Translations under genes and position numbers: made by a program
The notes under the pieces: model-generated
Told to the model about the DNA's origin: nothing
Databases searched by the model: none
Seen by the model: only the letters and a program-made list of their open reading frames with translations
Shown: piece after piece, positions 55,067 through 64,000 of the stretch
Position numbering within the stretch: the stretch's first letter is position 1
Layout: the number at the start of each line of letters is the position of its first letter
Source: Cryptomeria japonica
Taxonomy: Eukaryota; Streptophyta; Pinopsida; Cupressales; Cupressaceae
DNA: 64,000 bases
Assembly (NCBI RefSeq): GCF_030272615.1
Contig: NC_081412.1
Location: 548,420,488-548,484,487 of the forward strand
Direction of reading: 5' to 3'

Positions 55067-56891
55067 AAAATAGGAAAGATATATCCAAGATAATGAACAC
55101 AAGATGAATTGATCAAGATTTGTGATAAAGGATTTGATATACCCTAATGAGAAGCTTGACAATGATGTTGATTTTTGCACTTAAAATGTTTGAATCAATA
55201 GCTTGTTGAATGCTTGTGCTAATGGAAACCTTTCAGAAATAGCCTATCAGATTAGTGACCCCGTTATTGAACTAATTTGAAAATGTTTGATAGTTTAGAG
55301 ACAAATATACTCAAGAAGTGTTTTGATACTGATGTTGAAATTTTGGTTTGATATGCTTTTTAGATGTGAAAAGGCCTTTGTGCTAGCTCTTGTGGTAAAG
55401 AGTGTTAACTTATGGGATAAAAGCACTATTTTGATGCTTGATGGCACTATTCTGATTGTTTCAAGGATTTTTCTCAAATCTTTCAGTAAGTTGTTGGATT
55501 TTTCTTTATTTTTAGATGATGATTTTCTTCAATTTTTGACCATTTTGAACATGTCATAGACATAGAAGACACATTGTTTTTGAAAAACAAAATGTATAAG
55601 AAAGTACAAATCCTATGGCAAGCTGAGACAATAATTGTTGAATCTCACATGGGGTTTCCCTCGAGGCTATGCTATTCAAAGTAGATATTTAGATGCTTGA
55701 CCCCACTGGCTCCACCCTCGACAATCACTTCTTCTGGGCAGCCAATCACTAGTTTCCATGAAAACTTCCCATGCCAAACTTTATATCTCTACTAAGAACC
55801 ATATGTGTGTGATCCGCTTTAGAGGTCTAACCTTTTGTGCCAACAATTAGAAGGATCTTGGCAACTAGTACAAGTGGTTTTTAGTAAAGGATTCCAGTCA
55901 TGTGGCCATACATGCGACACTTTCAGCTCTGTATATACAAAAGGTTCCCATCCTATAGAGGTTACGCTCCGTAGGGTTTATGGGGAAACATAGTGTCAGT
56001 ATGAACTTATCAGCACATGTTTCTTGTGAATTTTGTTACAAACATGATTTATTTAGAGTGGATTGGAAGGACTCGGTATTAGCCCATTTCCACTTTGGGT
56101 TGTTCCCCTCTCAGTGGCCTGCTCAAGGCAACTTGGGAAGGAAGGCCCTCTAAAGGTTATACATAAAAGAAAGTAGGTCTAGTTTTCTGATCACCATATG
56201 AGGGTGAGAGCATACTTACCTACTACTTCATCAAGCACAGAAAACACAAGTTCATTCTAGCCTTCTAAAATCTATGTGCAACTACTTTAAAGAAGTCACT
56301 CAAAATGCAAGTTGCATGTTGTTAATTTATCCCTTTAGTTAAGCTAAATGAGAATGACATGATGTGTTACTTTTCAAAATAGAACTCTTAATTAACTAGG
56401 TGAGGAAATGCATGAAATTTTCTTTAAAAATAATCCTGCACATACATGTCAATAGTTTGAAAAATTTAAGTTCTTGGACATTCGGACTACAAGAAAATTT
56501 TGTTAGTTGCAAATAAAAGCGCTATCCTAACAAATGCATTGTCTTTCACCTCTAAAGCGCTAAGCTAAAGGACAAAAGTGCTAACCTGAAATACAAAAAT
56601 GATGCTCTGTGGACTAAGAAGCGAGAATTCTCTGACAAAAGTATTAACCAAACTGACAAATGCGCTAACCTGAAGGACAAAAGTGTTGTTTTGAAGATTA
56701 AATGCATTGATTTACAAAGAAAAGTGCTAACATAAATGACAAATGCACTAACCTGCGGGACAAAAGTGCTAACCTATCAAATAAAGGCGTTGTTAGAACT
56801 CACATAGGCGTGAATCTGTATTACAAATGCGTTAAATTTTCTTTTTTGCGAGAATTAGAAAGGATATTAGAAAGAATATGCAAGGTTCTGA
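55067..56891 (-). other. Gypsy-B leader, LTR-proximal piece
   Basis: Untranslated leader colinear with 15357-17165 of Gypsy-C on the other strand, for example 55620-56160 against 16180-16720. No gene conserved between the two. It contains the repeat array described separately. Confidence 0.72.
56505..56835 (-). repeat. TTAGCGC repeat array in Gypsy-B leader (sense)
   Basis: Degenerate units with plus-strand core ACAAATGCGCTAACCTGAAGG, i.e. GTTAGCGCATTTGT on the element strand, spaced about 24 bases. Matches 15400-15712. Confidence 0.86.
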
Positions 56892-56909
56892 GCCCCATGG
56901 TGGGTGCCA
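56892..56909 (-). other. Gypsy-B primer-binding site
   Basis: The minus strand reads TGGCACCCACCATGGGGC, three bases inside the LTR. It differs from the Gypsy-C PBS by two G-to-A changes at CpG sites. Confidence 0.85.
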
Positions 56910-56912
56910 AAA

Positions 56913-58034
56913 TGTGTCAACTTGAATTTCATCATCAAAATACTACCTGCAACATATTAGTTTCACAAAATACAAAGAAAATGCTACAAGAAATCCAAAC
57001 TCAACCAATGAAACTACATGAAATACATATAAAATAAAAACACTATTATTACCTTCATGATTTATGTCTCATTGTTTCCTAACTCCACCATTCCTAGTTG
57101 TAGATGGTGTGATCTCAGACAAGCACTGATAGCTTCCAAGATGACATATGAAGAATGGACTAATAACTGATAGTTAATTGATACTATCATATGCAATGCT
57201 AAATGATTATGCTATTTGCTTCAAGATTAAAACTCACGGATACATAAGTTTTCACAAATGTTTAGCTTGAAAACTCACTTGAAGACTAACTTGAAGACTA
57301 ACTCAAACTCCTGATTTTATAGACTTTGAGAGGATAAGATGATGCGGCTTGGATTAATGGTCATGATTAGATCTGCATATTTGGATAGTTGTGAGAAAAG
57401 GTGAAGGTGAAGGTTGAGAGAAAGGGGGAAGGAGAAGACAAGTGTCACTCATCTCACCTTGACTGGGTTGTTGTCTGAGGGAATCTAGGGGTGGCTGGAG
57501 AATATTTAGGCATGAGAGGACAATTGGACTCAAGTCTTTCCTAAGATGTAGGGATGTTGGAGGGAATATAGAAGAAAATTTAAGAATATGTATACATACA
57601 CAATATTTCATTCAATTTGGAGGTTGGAGATAAATGATGAATTAATATTTAAGAAATATTTGTATCTTTAGCCACATGATTGATGAGTTGGCAAAGGAAA
57701 GATGAATTGGAGATGGAAGGATGAGTTGGAAAAGAGATTAAATAATTAAGAATTATTTAATATTTGAAACTATAGGATAGAAGAATAACCATTAGATATT
57801 AGATATTCAATTAATTGATTAGAAGAATAATTAAATATTAGATATTTAATTATTTAGAGGAATTGGATAAATGAATTAATTAATAAAATATTTTGATTAA
57901 ATTAATTAATAGAAAGACACAAAATGAATTAAATATATTAATCTTTTCAAATTAAATATTTAATAGAAGAATAAATATTAAATAAATATAAAATATTTAT
58001 TTAATTGCTCATAGCCAATTTTTATGTGTATACA
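56913..58034 (-). repeat. Gypsy-B 5' LTR, 1,122 bp
   Basis: On the minus strand TGTATACACA to GTTGACACA. TATAAAA (minus) at 57315-57321. The outer end abuts Gypsy-A RT and the inner end abuts the PBS. Confidence 0.93.
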
Positions 58035-58362
58035 AGATCCATTCAGCATAGCCTATAGGTTGGATGAATCCGACATCTAATAACTTCTTTAGTTTTGCTT
58101 TGACCAATAATGCCACATGTGGATTCATCTTTCTTATTTTCTTCTTGATCGACTTATCTCTTGGAGCGATGGATAAGTGATGCATGATTAGATTCGGATC
58201 TATTTCGGGCATGTAAGCATAAGACCAAGCAAAATTTATTTTCTTTTCCTTGAAGAATTTAATAAAGTCTGGTTGTTCCTCTTCTATGAGTGATTCTGGC
58301 AGATGTATGGTTTTGACTGCTGCTTCAGTACCAATTTTTATTGATTGAGTTGGCTTAATCAA
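58035..58362 (-). pseudogene. Gypsy-A reverse transcriptase, N-terminal part
   Basis: Encodes KINFAWSYAYMPEIDPNLIM, HVALLVKAKLKKLLDVGFIQ and PIGYAEW, the region just before the RT core. It ends at the inserted LTR; the continuation is at 5745. The frame equals that of gag and protease in this element. Confidence 0.88.
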
Positions 58363-59281
58363 TATTGGTCATTTTTTGATAATGTTTAGGAAGAGTATCA
58401 AGTCTCCCATCTTCAGGTGCCTTATAAAGGTTGTCACCCTTAGATGCATCCTTTATTTTTACTTTTTTGTGATCTAATACTATCATTGACTAGTTTTCAC
58501 CATTAGATCCTTTGTTTATTTCATTTTTGTGTCTGAGAGACTTGGCACTCCCCTGATTGCAAATATCATTATTTTGTTCACCGATAGAGCACGTTTTGGG
58601 GTTGACTAAACACAGGTATTGGACAATGGATTCATCATTTGAGAATATTGGTATATCATGATGTTCAGGTTCTTCCCAATCTATGAGATCAGGATATATG
58701 AGTGGTAAGGAGTCATTTGGTGGGTTAAGATCAATCACGGTAAGTGTCATGATAGAGTCATCATTATAGTTGTTTGGGATACTGGTTAGGTCTATGATAT
58801 TGTCAAGTTCTTTGATGGTATTATCTTCAATGTTGCCTTGTTCATATTATCGCTGCTTGTTCTCACTAGCCTCGTAGATATGCCGTGGTACAAATTCAAG
58901 TGGCCCAGATTTTGAGCTTTGTCCCTCCTAAGAAAGGGATGTGTATGAGTGGATGGTATCTACCTAAATATCCTCAGTAACATTAGAACAACTACCCCAC
59001 TCATATTCATTATAATTGGTTTCAAAACTATTATCACACGTTATCTTGTTGCTTCTGATAGGTATGTTGTATGGTGAGAAAAGATCACTAACGATTGACA
59101 CCAATTTTGTAGCTTTTTCTGATTCGTAATCAGTGCTTGCTTGTACTCTTTGCATTTGTTCATACAATGTTTCTCTTCGGTGAGTAGTAATTTCTTCAAA
59201 TGGTGGCTCCACCTTGGTTTGATGAGGTTCTTGCACATGATGCACTTTCTTATGAGAATCTTCATCCCTTTGAATGACCAT
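58363..59281 (-). pseudogene. Gypsy-A linker between G-patch and RT
   Basis: Acidic, charged segment with LIYPDLIDWEEPEHHDIPIF (about 58700-58640), the counterpart of the linker in Gypsy-C, and FSPYNIPIRSN (about 59090-59050). Frames shift twice. Function unknown; conserved position in all three gypsy elements. Confidence 0.7.
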
Positions 59282-60311
59282 TTCTTTGTTTTGTTTCTTG
59301 TTTAATTGATGTTTTTTCTCTTTCCTTGTCGTTTTTGTTTCTTGGTGTAGTGCTTCTTGCCATGAGTCTTCATTATATTTTTTCTTTTCTCACCACTAAG
59401 GTTTTTGATGGTTATTTTGTTTCTGTATAGGTGGCACATGTTGTCCATACCCAGGTCCTATTTTGTCTCTTGCAAATTGTGAAGGAGGTTCTAAGGGTTC
59501 TATAATGCCTTCTTGGCACTTGCCAATAGGTTCTTTATCATTGTATCCCATTCATTGCATGATCTGGAACCCGTTTCCATACTATTTTGTTGGTACGGTC
59601 ATGTCTATGGTAGCAGTTTTGACTTCTTCCTCATCCTTGTATAGCCAACTAAGGATGTTTTTGTCTTCTGATTCATCGGCCAGTGTGCCCAGTTGGATAA
59701 ATTTACAATCAAACTTGGTGATGGGTTGTGTTGCCTAATGTCTTGATGCATAAAGTTGTCCATAATATTTTGGTGACATTGGCAATTTTGATAGACATAA
59801 GGGTTCAAAAAAGTATTCCCCCATGCCTTGGTCCTTGATTTTCATATTTTTCTTAAAGTCTATGGATAGAGACTTGAGTTCTTCTTGATGATGATTGGAT
59901 GTTGAGGAAGCTTGGGCCTCCTATTGTGTGGAACCAGGCTATCTTGAGCTTCCCCCATAGCATTACAATACTGAAAAGGGTTATTATCTGTAGATATGGA
60001 AATTTCCTATCCATTGTAAGGGAATTTGATACATTGATGGTATGTGGAAGGCACTGCTTGCATTTCATGGATCCATGGATGACCTAATAGTATATTTTAT
60101 GTCAAGTCTCTGTCCAAGACTTGGCACATGGTGTCTTTTTGTACAAGACCTACCTAAATAGGTAGTATTACTACTCCTACGGATGACCTCTCTTCATCAT
60201 TATAGGCTTTGATGGTGATCTTTTTTTTTGGATCAATATACTGCTCAAAGAAGCCCAATGCATAGATAAGATTTAAAGTACGAATATTGAGGCTAACTCA
60301 TCCATCTATTA
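59282..60311 (-). pseudogene. Gypsy-A retropepsin and G-patch
   Basis: Protease with VLIDG at about 60313-60299, where the second Gly of the active-site triplet is replaced by TGA, then SLNIRTLNLIYALG and ILLGHPWIHEMQAVPSTYHQ (about 60090-60040). A G-patch remnant (MGYNDKEPIGKCQEG) lies at about 59550-59510. Same order as in Gypsy-C. Confidence 0.8.
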
Positions 60312-61449
60312 ACACTCTTTTTTCTTGATGTTTATAGACTAAGACTTTGATATGGAGAGGGGTTTTATGTGGATGATTCAAGGAGACATCATCATGTTCA
60401 GAAAAAGATATGTTATGTGGTCCCATCATATGGGTCACCATGGCTTGGAATCGATCAATGTCCAGATCATTTGGAACGTTTGTTTCAATAAGTTCTTGTT
60501 CCAAGATATCTTTGTGTTTTGGCAAAAGTTTGAGTAACTCAAGTATGGATATCTGAGCAGGAGTTCCCCATAGTTGATCAACTAAGTTATGTTCAGTCTT
60601 GGGGAGAGTTTTTGATGTTGATGTGTTCCCTTTCAAGACATATTTTTGTGCTCTGGTTGTCACATTTATCAACGTATGTTCTTGTTTGTCCTTGATTTTT
60701 ATGACATTTACTTAATTGACATATGTCGATATGTGATTGATGGTGTTCTCATATAGGTGATTAATACGAGCTCCTTTGATATTGTTTGATGTTGAAGCTC
60801 CTCCCTTGTCATAATTTGGAAGAGGATTTTTTAAGGCTTCATGGTCACCATTCATTTTGTGACCATCAACTCTTAAATCGCCCCTGTTGATCATATCCTG
60901 AACTATGTTCTTTAGTCTCATGCAATTATTTGTGTTATGTCCTTTGTTTCGATGAAAATCACAATAATGTGAGCTATTCCACCAAGGTGGTTTGACTTGG
61001 GGTTCAAAGTTGCTTGTGGCTAGCAATGTGATGATCTTATTCTCCAAGAGTTCCCGAAATGATGATTCTAAGGTTTGTCCTAATGGCATATAGATGCATC
61101 GATATGGAAAAGTATTGGTGTTGCTTCTCTGGTTTGTGTTGTTCCCCTAGTTAATATTGTTGCCTTGGTTAGTGGTGTTGCTTTGATTATTTTTGTTGGT
61201 GTTTGATGTTGATGCTCCTTGATTGGTATTTTGTGGATAAGTATTTGTGCCTTGATTAACACTTTTTTTTATTGTATTGGATGGTGGGTTGTCTAATAAA
61301 GTCAACACTGGTTGTTTAGACTTCATTTTTTTGGCATCAACTATCCCATCCTTAACAATGGTTTTGTTCCTTGTCCAAAATCTATATTTGTCCAAAGTGT
61401 TGTTATTGTTTTGATTGTTAAAGGTGCTAGTGTTTGATGAATTAACACC
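60312..61449 (-). pseudogene. Gypsy-A gag C-terminus with zinc knuckle
   Basis: Same frame as gag, with stops. Asn/Gln-rich low-complexity (about 61400-61100), then the CX2HX4HX4C knuckle CDFHRNKGHNTNNC (about 60967-60926) and KNPLPNYDKG. The variant knuckle matches Gypsy-C. Confidence 0.82.
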
Positions 61450-62232
61450 TTATTTAAAGAGCTTCAATGTTCCTTTCTTGATGCAAGCTTCCTCTACTTG
61501 GATACTGTTTTCTATCAATGTGGAAAAATATGGTATGTATTGGAGTTTGAGTTGATAATGCATCTCACTATTTAGATTATCGATGAAGAATTTCATCTTT
61601 TCCTTTTCAAGTATGTCTCGAGGATATCTCGAAACCATGCAGCTCCATCGTTGTAGAAACACCATGAATGTTTCATTTCTCTTTTGTTTTGTGTTACACA
61701 CATCCAGCATGGTGATCACGTGTTGAATGTTATAGGAATATTGTGTTATGAATTTGTTTACCAACTCATCAAATGATCTGATGGGAGGTGTAAGTTTAGA
61801 CAACCACTCCATTATTTTCCCTCCCAAACTTCTTGGGAGTAATCTCATTATGTAAGTGTCATCGTGAGAAAAATCTAAGCTCATGGTACAAAACTCCTGA
61901 ATGTGAACACAAGGATCACTTTTACCATCGTGTTTGTCATACCTTGGTATATCTGAATTTGGGGGAAAAGGTACCATGTTCAACCTCCTATCAAAAGGAT
62001 AAGGCCAGATTTCATCCAAGGAGTATCATACTGTAGTTCCTTGTTGCATGTCCTGCATTTCTCTTTGAAGTGTTTGGATTTTTTATGCAAGAGTAACCAT
62101 GGGTACACTTGTCCTCTGAGGGGGATATTCTCCTTGTTTATTAAGATTGTCTTGATTGCGGGCTGATAGGGAGGTTCTCACAAAAGAGTTGCAATTTGGT
62201 TTATAGGTTAGAAAGTTAGGAAGAGGTGTCAT
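61450..62232 (-). pseudogene. gag: Gypsy-A gag (capsid region)
   Basis: ATG at 62232 (MTPLPNFLTYK) in the same frame as the capsid domain. One stop near 62085-62087 and one near 62030 precede an open stretch from 62019. Capsid blocks: YPFDRRLNMVPFPPNSDIPR, HIQEFCTMSLDFSHDD, MEWLSKLTPPIRSFDELVN and CNTKQKRNETFMVFLQRW. A TAA at 61450 ends this stretch but the frame carries on into the knuckle region. Confidence 0.87.
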
Positions 62233-64000
62233 AGTGGGCTTCCATGTTTTCTTTCACCAAGCTCTTCTCTTGAATCAATTCCAATAGCTAAACTCTTTTG
62301 GGAAGCTCTCTACCAACTAGTTTGCTCAAATTACTCAAGATCAAGGCTAGAACTCACTAGAGTAAGTTCAACCACCAAGATGCCAAAGTATTTAACCTTC
62401 ATTTGCAGGGGACTAGGAGGATGTTGAGATGGTGTAATAACTCCTAAGATGTTTTTCTGTGGCTTATTTCCCTTCATTTCTTCATCGCTTTTACAAGTTC
62501 CTATTTTCAAGGCCTAGTAGCCCTATGAGCCCCTTTTAGCCCCACCTTCACGGTTTTTGCTCAATTGCTCAGAAAAATTCCAAAAGACCTCCTAAAAGAT
62601 TTTTTTATCCACATACCCTTTTGGACATTCTTTGTGATTCATGAGGTTAGATTGTCTAACACGTCTATACAGGTATGACCCCCAAAATGGCTCTTTTTAA
62701 GGGTTTAAGGATTAAGAGCTTTCTCCAATAGGGTTTACTGATCTCCATAGCCTATCACACCTCCATACTCACACTAAGGCTCTTGTAGACAACCATATTC
62801 CATGCCAAACACCTGGATCAATCACATTTGATCATCCCTACAAGTAATAATGCAAACAATAGTCATGTTCCCTAGCCGGGCTACGACAGAGCTCGCCTAG
62901 GTCATGATAGAAAATTGCTTCAACTCAACTTCAAAGACACTAAAATGAATATTTACATTGTACACAAGCTCCATGAATTGAATCCCAAAGGCCATTGAGA
63001 AAACACAATGGGAATTCAAGTTGGAGCCATGCCTAGGGTCTTAATCCCTTTACTCGGGCCGAGAGCAGTGCAATCAAGAAACAATTTCAAACACACAACT
63101 AAACGTACACAATGAAGGAGTAAAATTAATTCTAGAGCACCAAAATAATTAACCCTAAGCTACCATGAAAGAATAGTACCAAGATCAATCCATCTAGTAC
63201 AGACTGCTATAAGCAGATTACAAATTTTTATGCAAAATCTGGAAATTGCCTCCAACTGTTATTCAAAATTTACTCTTTTGATCTTCCAAACCTTTTAAAA
63301 TAATTTGAAAAGAATTATATATTACTTTTCACTAATAACCAACCACCCATTGGTTCTCTAACCACCAATTTGATCATTTTTTCAAAAATTGCTCCAAAAG
63401 TTGCAAAAGGTTTTCAAGGAAACATGACAACATTTTCTCCATCATGCATTTTTGAAACTTGTACATATTTACTCACTCTAAACCCCCTAGGATGGTTCCA
63501 TAACATCAAACCAACATTTCCAAAAGTCTTATGAGGCCTTACAAGGATTTTTACCCAAATTTACTAAATGATGTCATTTTAGGCTTACACAAGTACATTG
63601 GCCAAAATTGGGAAAACAAGTTAACACTAGAGACAAACAAACTACAAATAACCTTAAAAAAAACTTTTGGACCTACCTATGGTCCTTTATTCACTCATTG
63701 ATCCAATTGAGGATCATTCACTCCAAAATTGTGAAAATTCACCAAGAAAACTAGGTGCCCCTGCACCATGGGCATGACCTTGTTCGTGGGTGCGATCTTG
63801 GTTGCATATGTTTTATGGATCATGTGTCTCTTCTTCTCTTCATTGTTCTTGATAGGAATAGTTTCTTGACCTTGTTTTTGAAAGTCTCTCATCTATATTC
63901 CTCAAGTTTTTTGTATCGAAATTTCAAGAATGTTGACTCCTTTGCTAGTTAGCATGAGTAGATATTTTTCCTTGTTTGCTTCTATAAGTCTTTCTACAAT
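62233..64000 (-). other. Gypsy-A leader (partial), no gene recognised
   Basis: 1.77 kb upstream of gag without a recognised gene, LTR or PBS. Open frames here are under 70 codons and not shared with the other gypsy copies. The 5' LTR should lie beyond 64000. Confidence 0.55.

Larger units (their letters stand above)
5746..58034 (-). mobile_element. Gypsy-B: complete LTR-to-LTR Tat-type gypsy element, three times interrupted
   Basis: The 5' LTR is at 58034-56913 and the 3' LTR at 6922-5746. Inside, in minus order, are the PBS, leader, gag, protease/G-patch/linker, part of RT, RNase H, aRNH, integrase, spacer, antisense PMD gene, repeat array and PPT. Three insertions split it: LARD-F in the leader, array-E in pol and Gypsy-C at the RT/RNase H boundary. 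Removing them leaves an element of roughly 16 kb with about 0.7 kb of pol missing beside array-E. Over the first 253 bases of the LTRs I count 13 substitutions, about 5%, plus several indels. Confidence 0.9.
58035..64000 (-). mobile_element. Gypsy-A, 5' half
   Basis: The minus strand carries gag (62232 down), zinc knuckle, protease, G-patch, linker and the first part of RT, which is cut at 58035 by the Gypsy-B LTR. The 5' LTR is not reached by 64000. Proteins resemble Gypsy-B/C at roughly 60% in conserved blocks, so this is a related but separate Tat-type family. Confidence 0.87.

Noticed and set aside
63695-63892. 65-codon frame in the Gypsy-A leader
   Set aside because: Short, no recognised motif, and no counterpart in the other gypsy leaders.
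1-64000. tRNA, rRNA or host protein-coding genes
   Set aside because: I found no cloverleaf-like or rRNA-like sequence and no exon structure; all recognisable proteins belong to mobile elements.

Overview
The window is plant nuclear DNA made almost entirely of nested retrotransposons. I see no ordinary host gene. Evidence for a plant is Ty3/gypsy pol with two RNase H domains (a Tat-lineage trait), Ty1/copia elements primed by the initiator-Met tRNA sequence, and a plant mobile domain (PMD) gene. The depth and age of the nesting suggest a large, slowly purged genome such as a conifer's; that last step is weak inference.

The layers, oldest first, are named here as follows. Gypsy-A (minus strand) is the outer element; its pieces are 2475-5745 and 58035-64000 and both ends leave the window. 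Copia-D (minus) occupies 1-2474 and is inserted in the 3' part of Gypsy-A. Gypsy-B (minus, LTR to LTR 5746-58034) is inserted in the reverse transcriptase (RT) region of Gypsy-A. Gypsy-B was itself hit three times. Gypsy-C (plus, 14244-33492) sits at its RT/RNase H boundary. A tandem array of three non-autonomous copia units, array-E (plus, 34295-44185), sits in its pol. A large non-autonomous LTR element, LARD-F (plus, 48411-55061), sits in its 5' leader. Gypsy-C carries a 2.2 kb retroposed insertion, LINE-G (18801-20992), in its gag. Broken reading frames continue across each insertion, and several junctions have matching or near-matching 5 bp target duplications.

Gypsy-B and Gypsy-C are the same family. 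The order is LTR, PBS resembling a tRNA-Lys complement, a 2 kb leader with a TTAGCGC repeat array, one gag-protease-RT-RNase H-aRNH-integrase frame with a G-patch after the protease, a spacer, an antisense gene with a plant mobile domain, a second TTAGCGC array in inverted orientation, PPT and LTR. All copies are broken by stops and frameshifts, so none looks autonomous now.

The most unusual items are four. LARD-F has no recognisable pol but keeps a frame of about 1,137 codons with few stops. Array-E encodes gag and protease plus an acidic tail and lacks integrase and RT. The antisense PMD gene of Gypsy-B/C shares its upstream repeat with the sense leader. LINE-G joins an RNase H fragment to an unrelated-looking coiled-coil reading frame.
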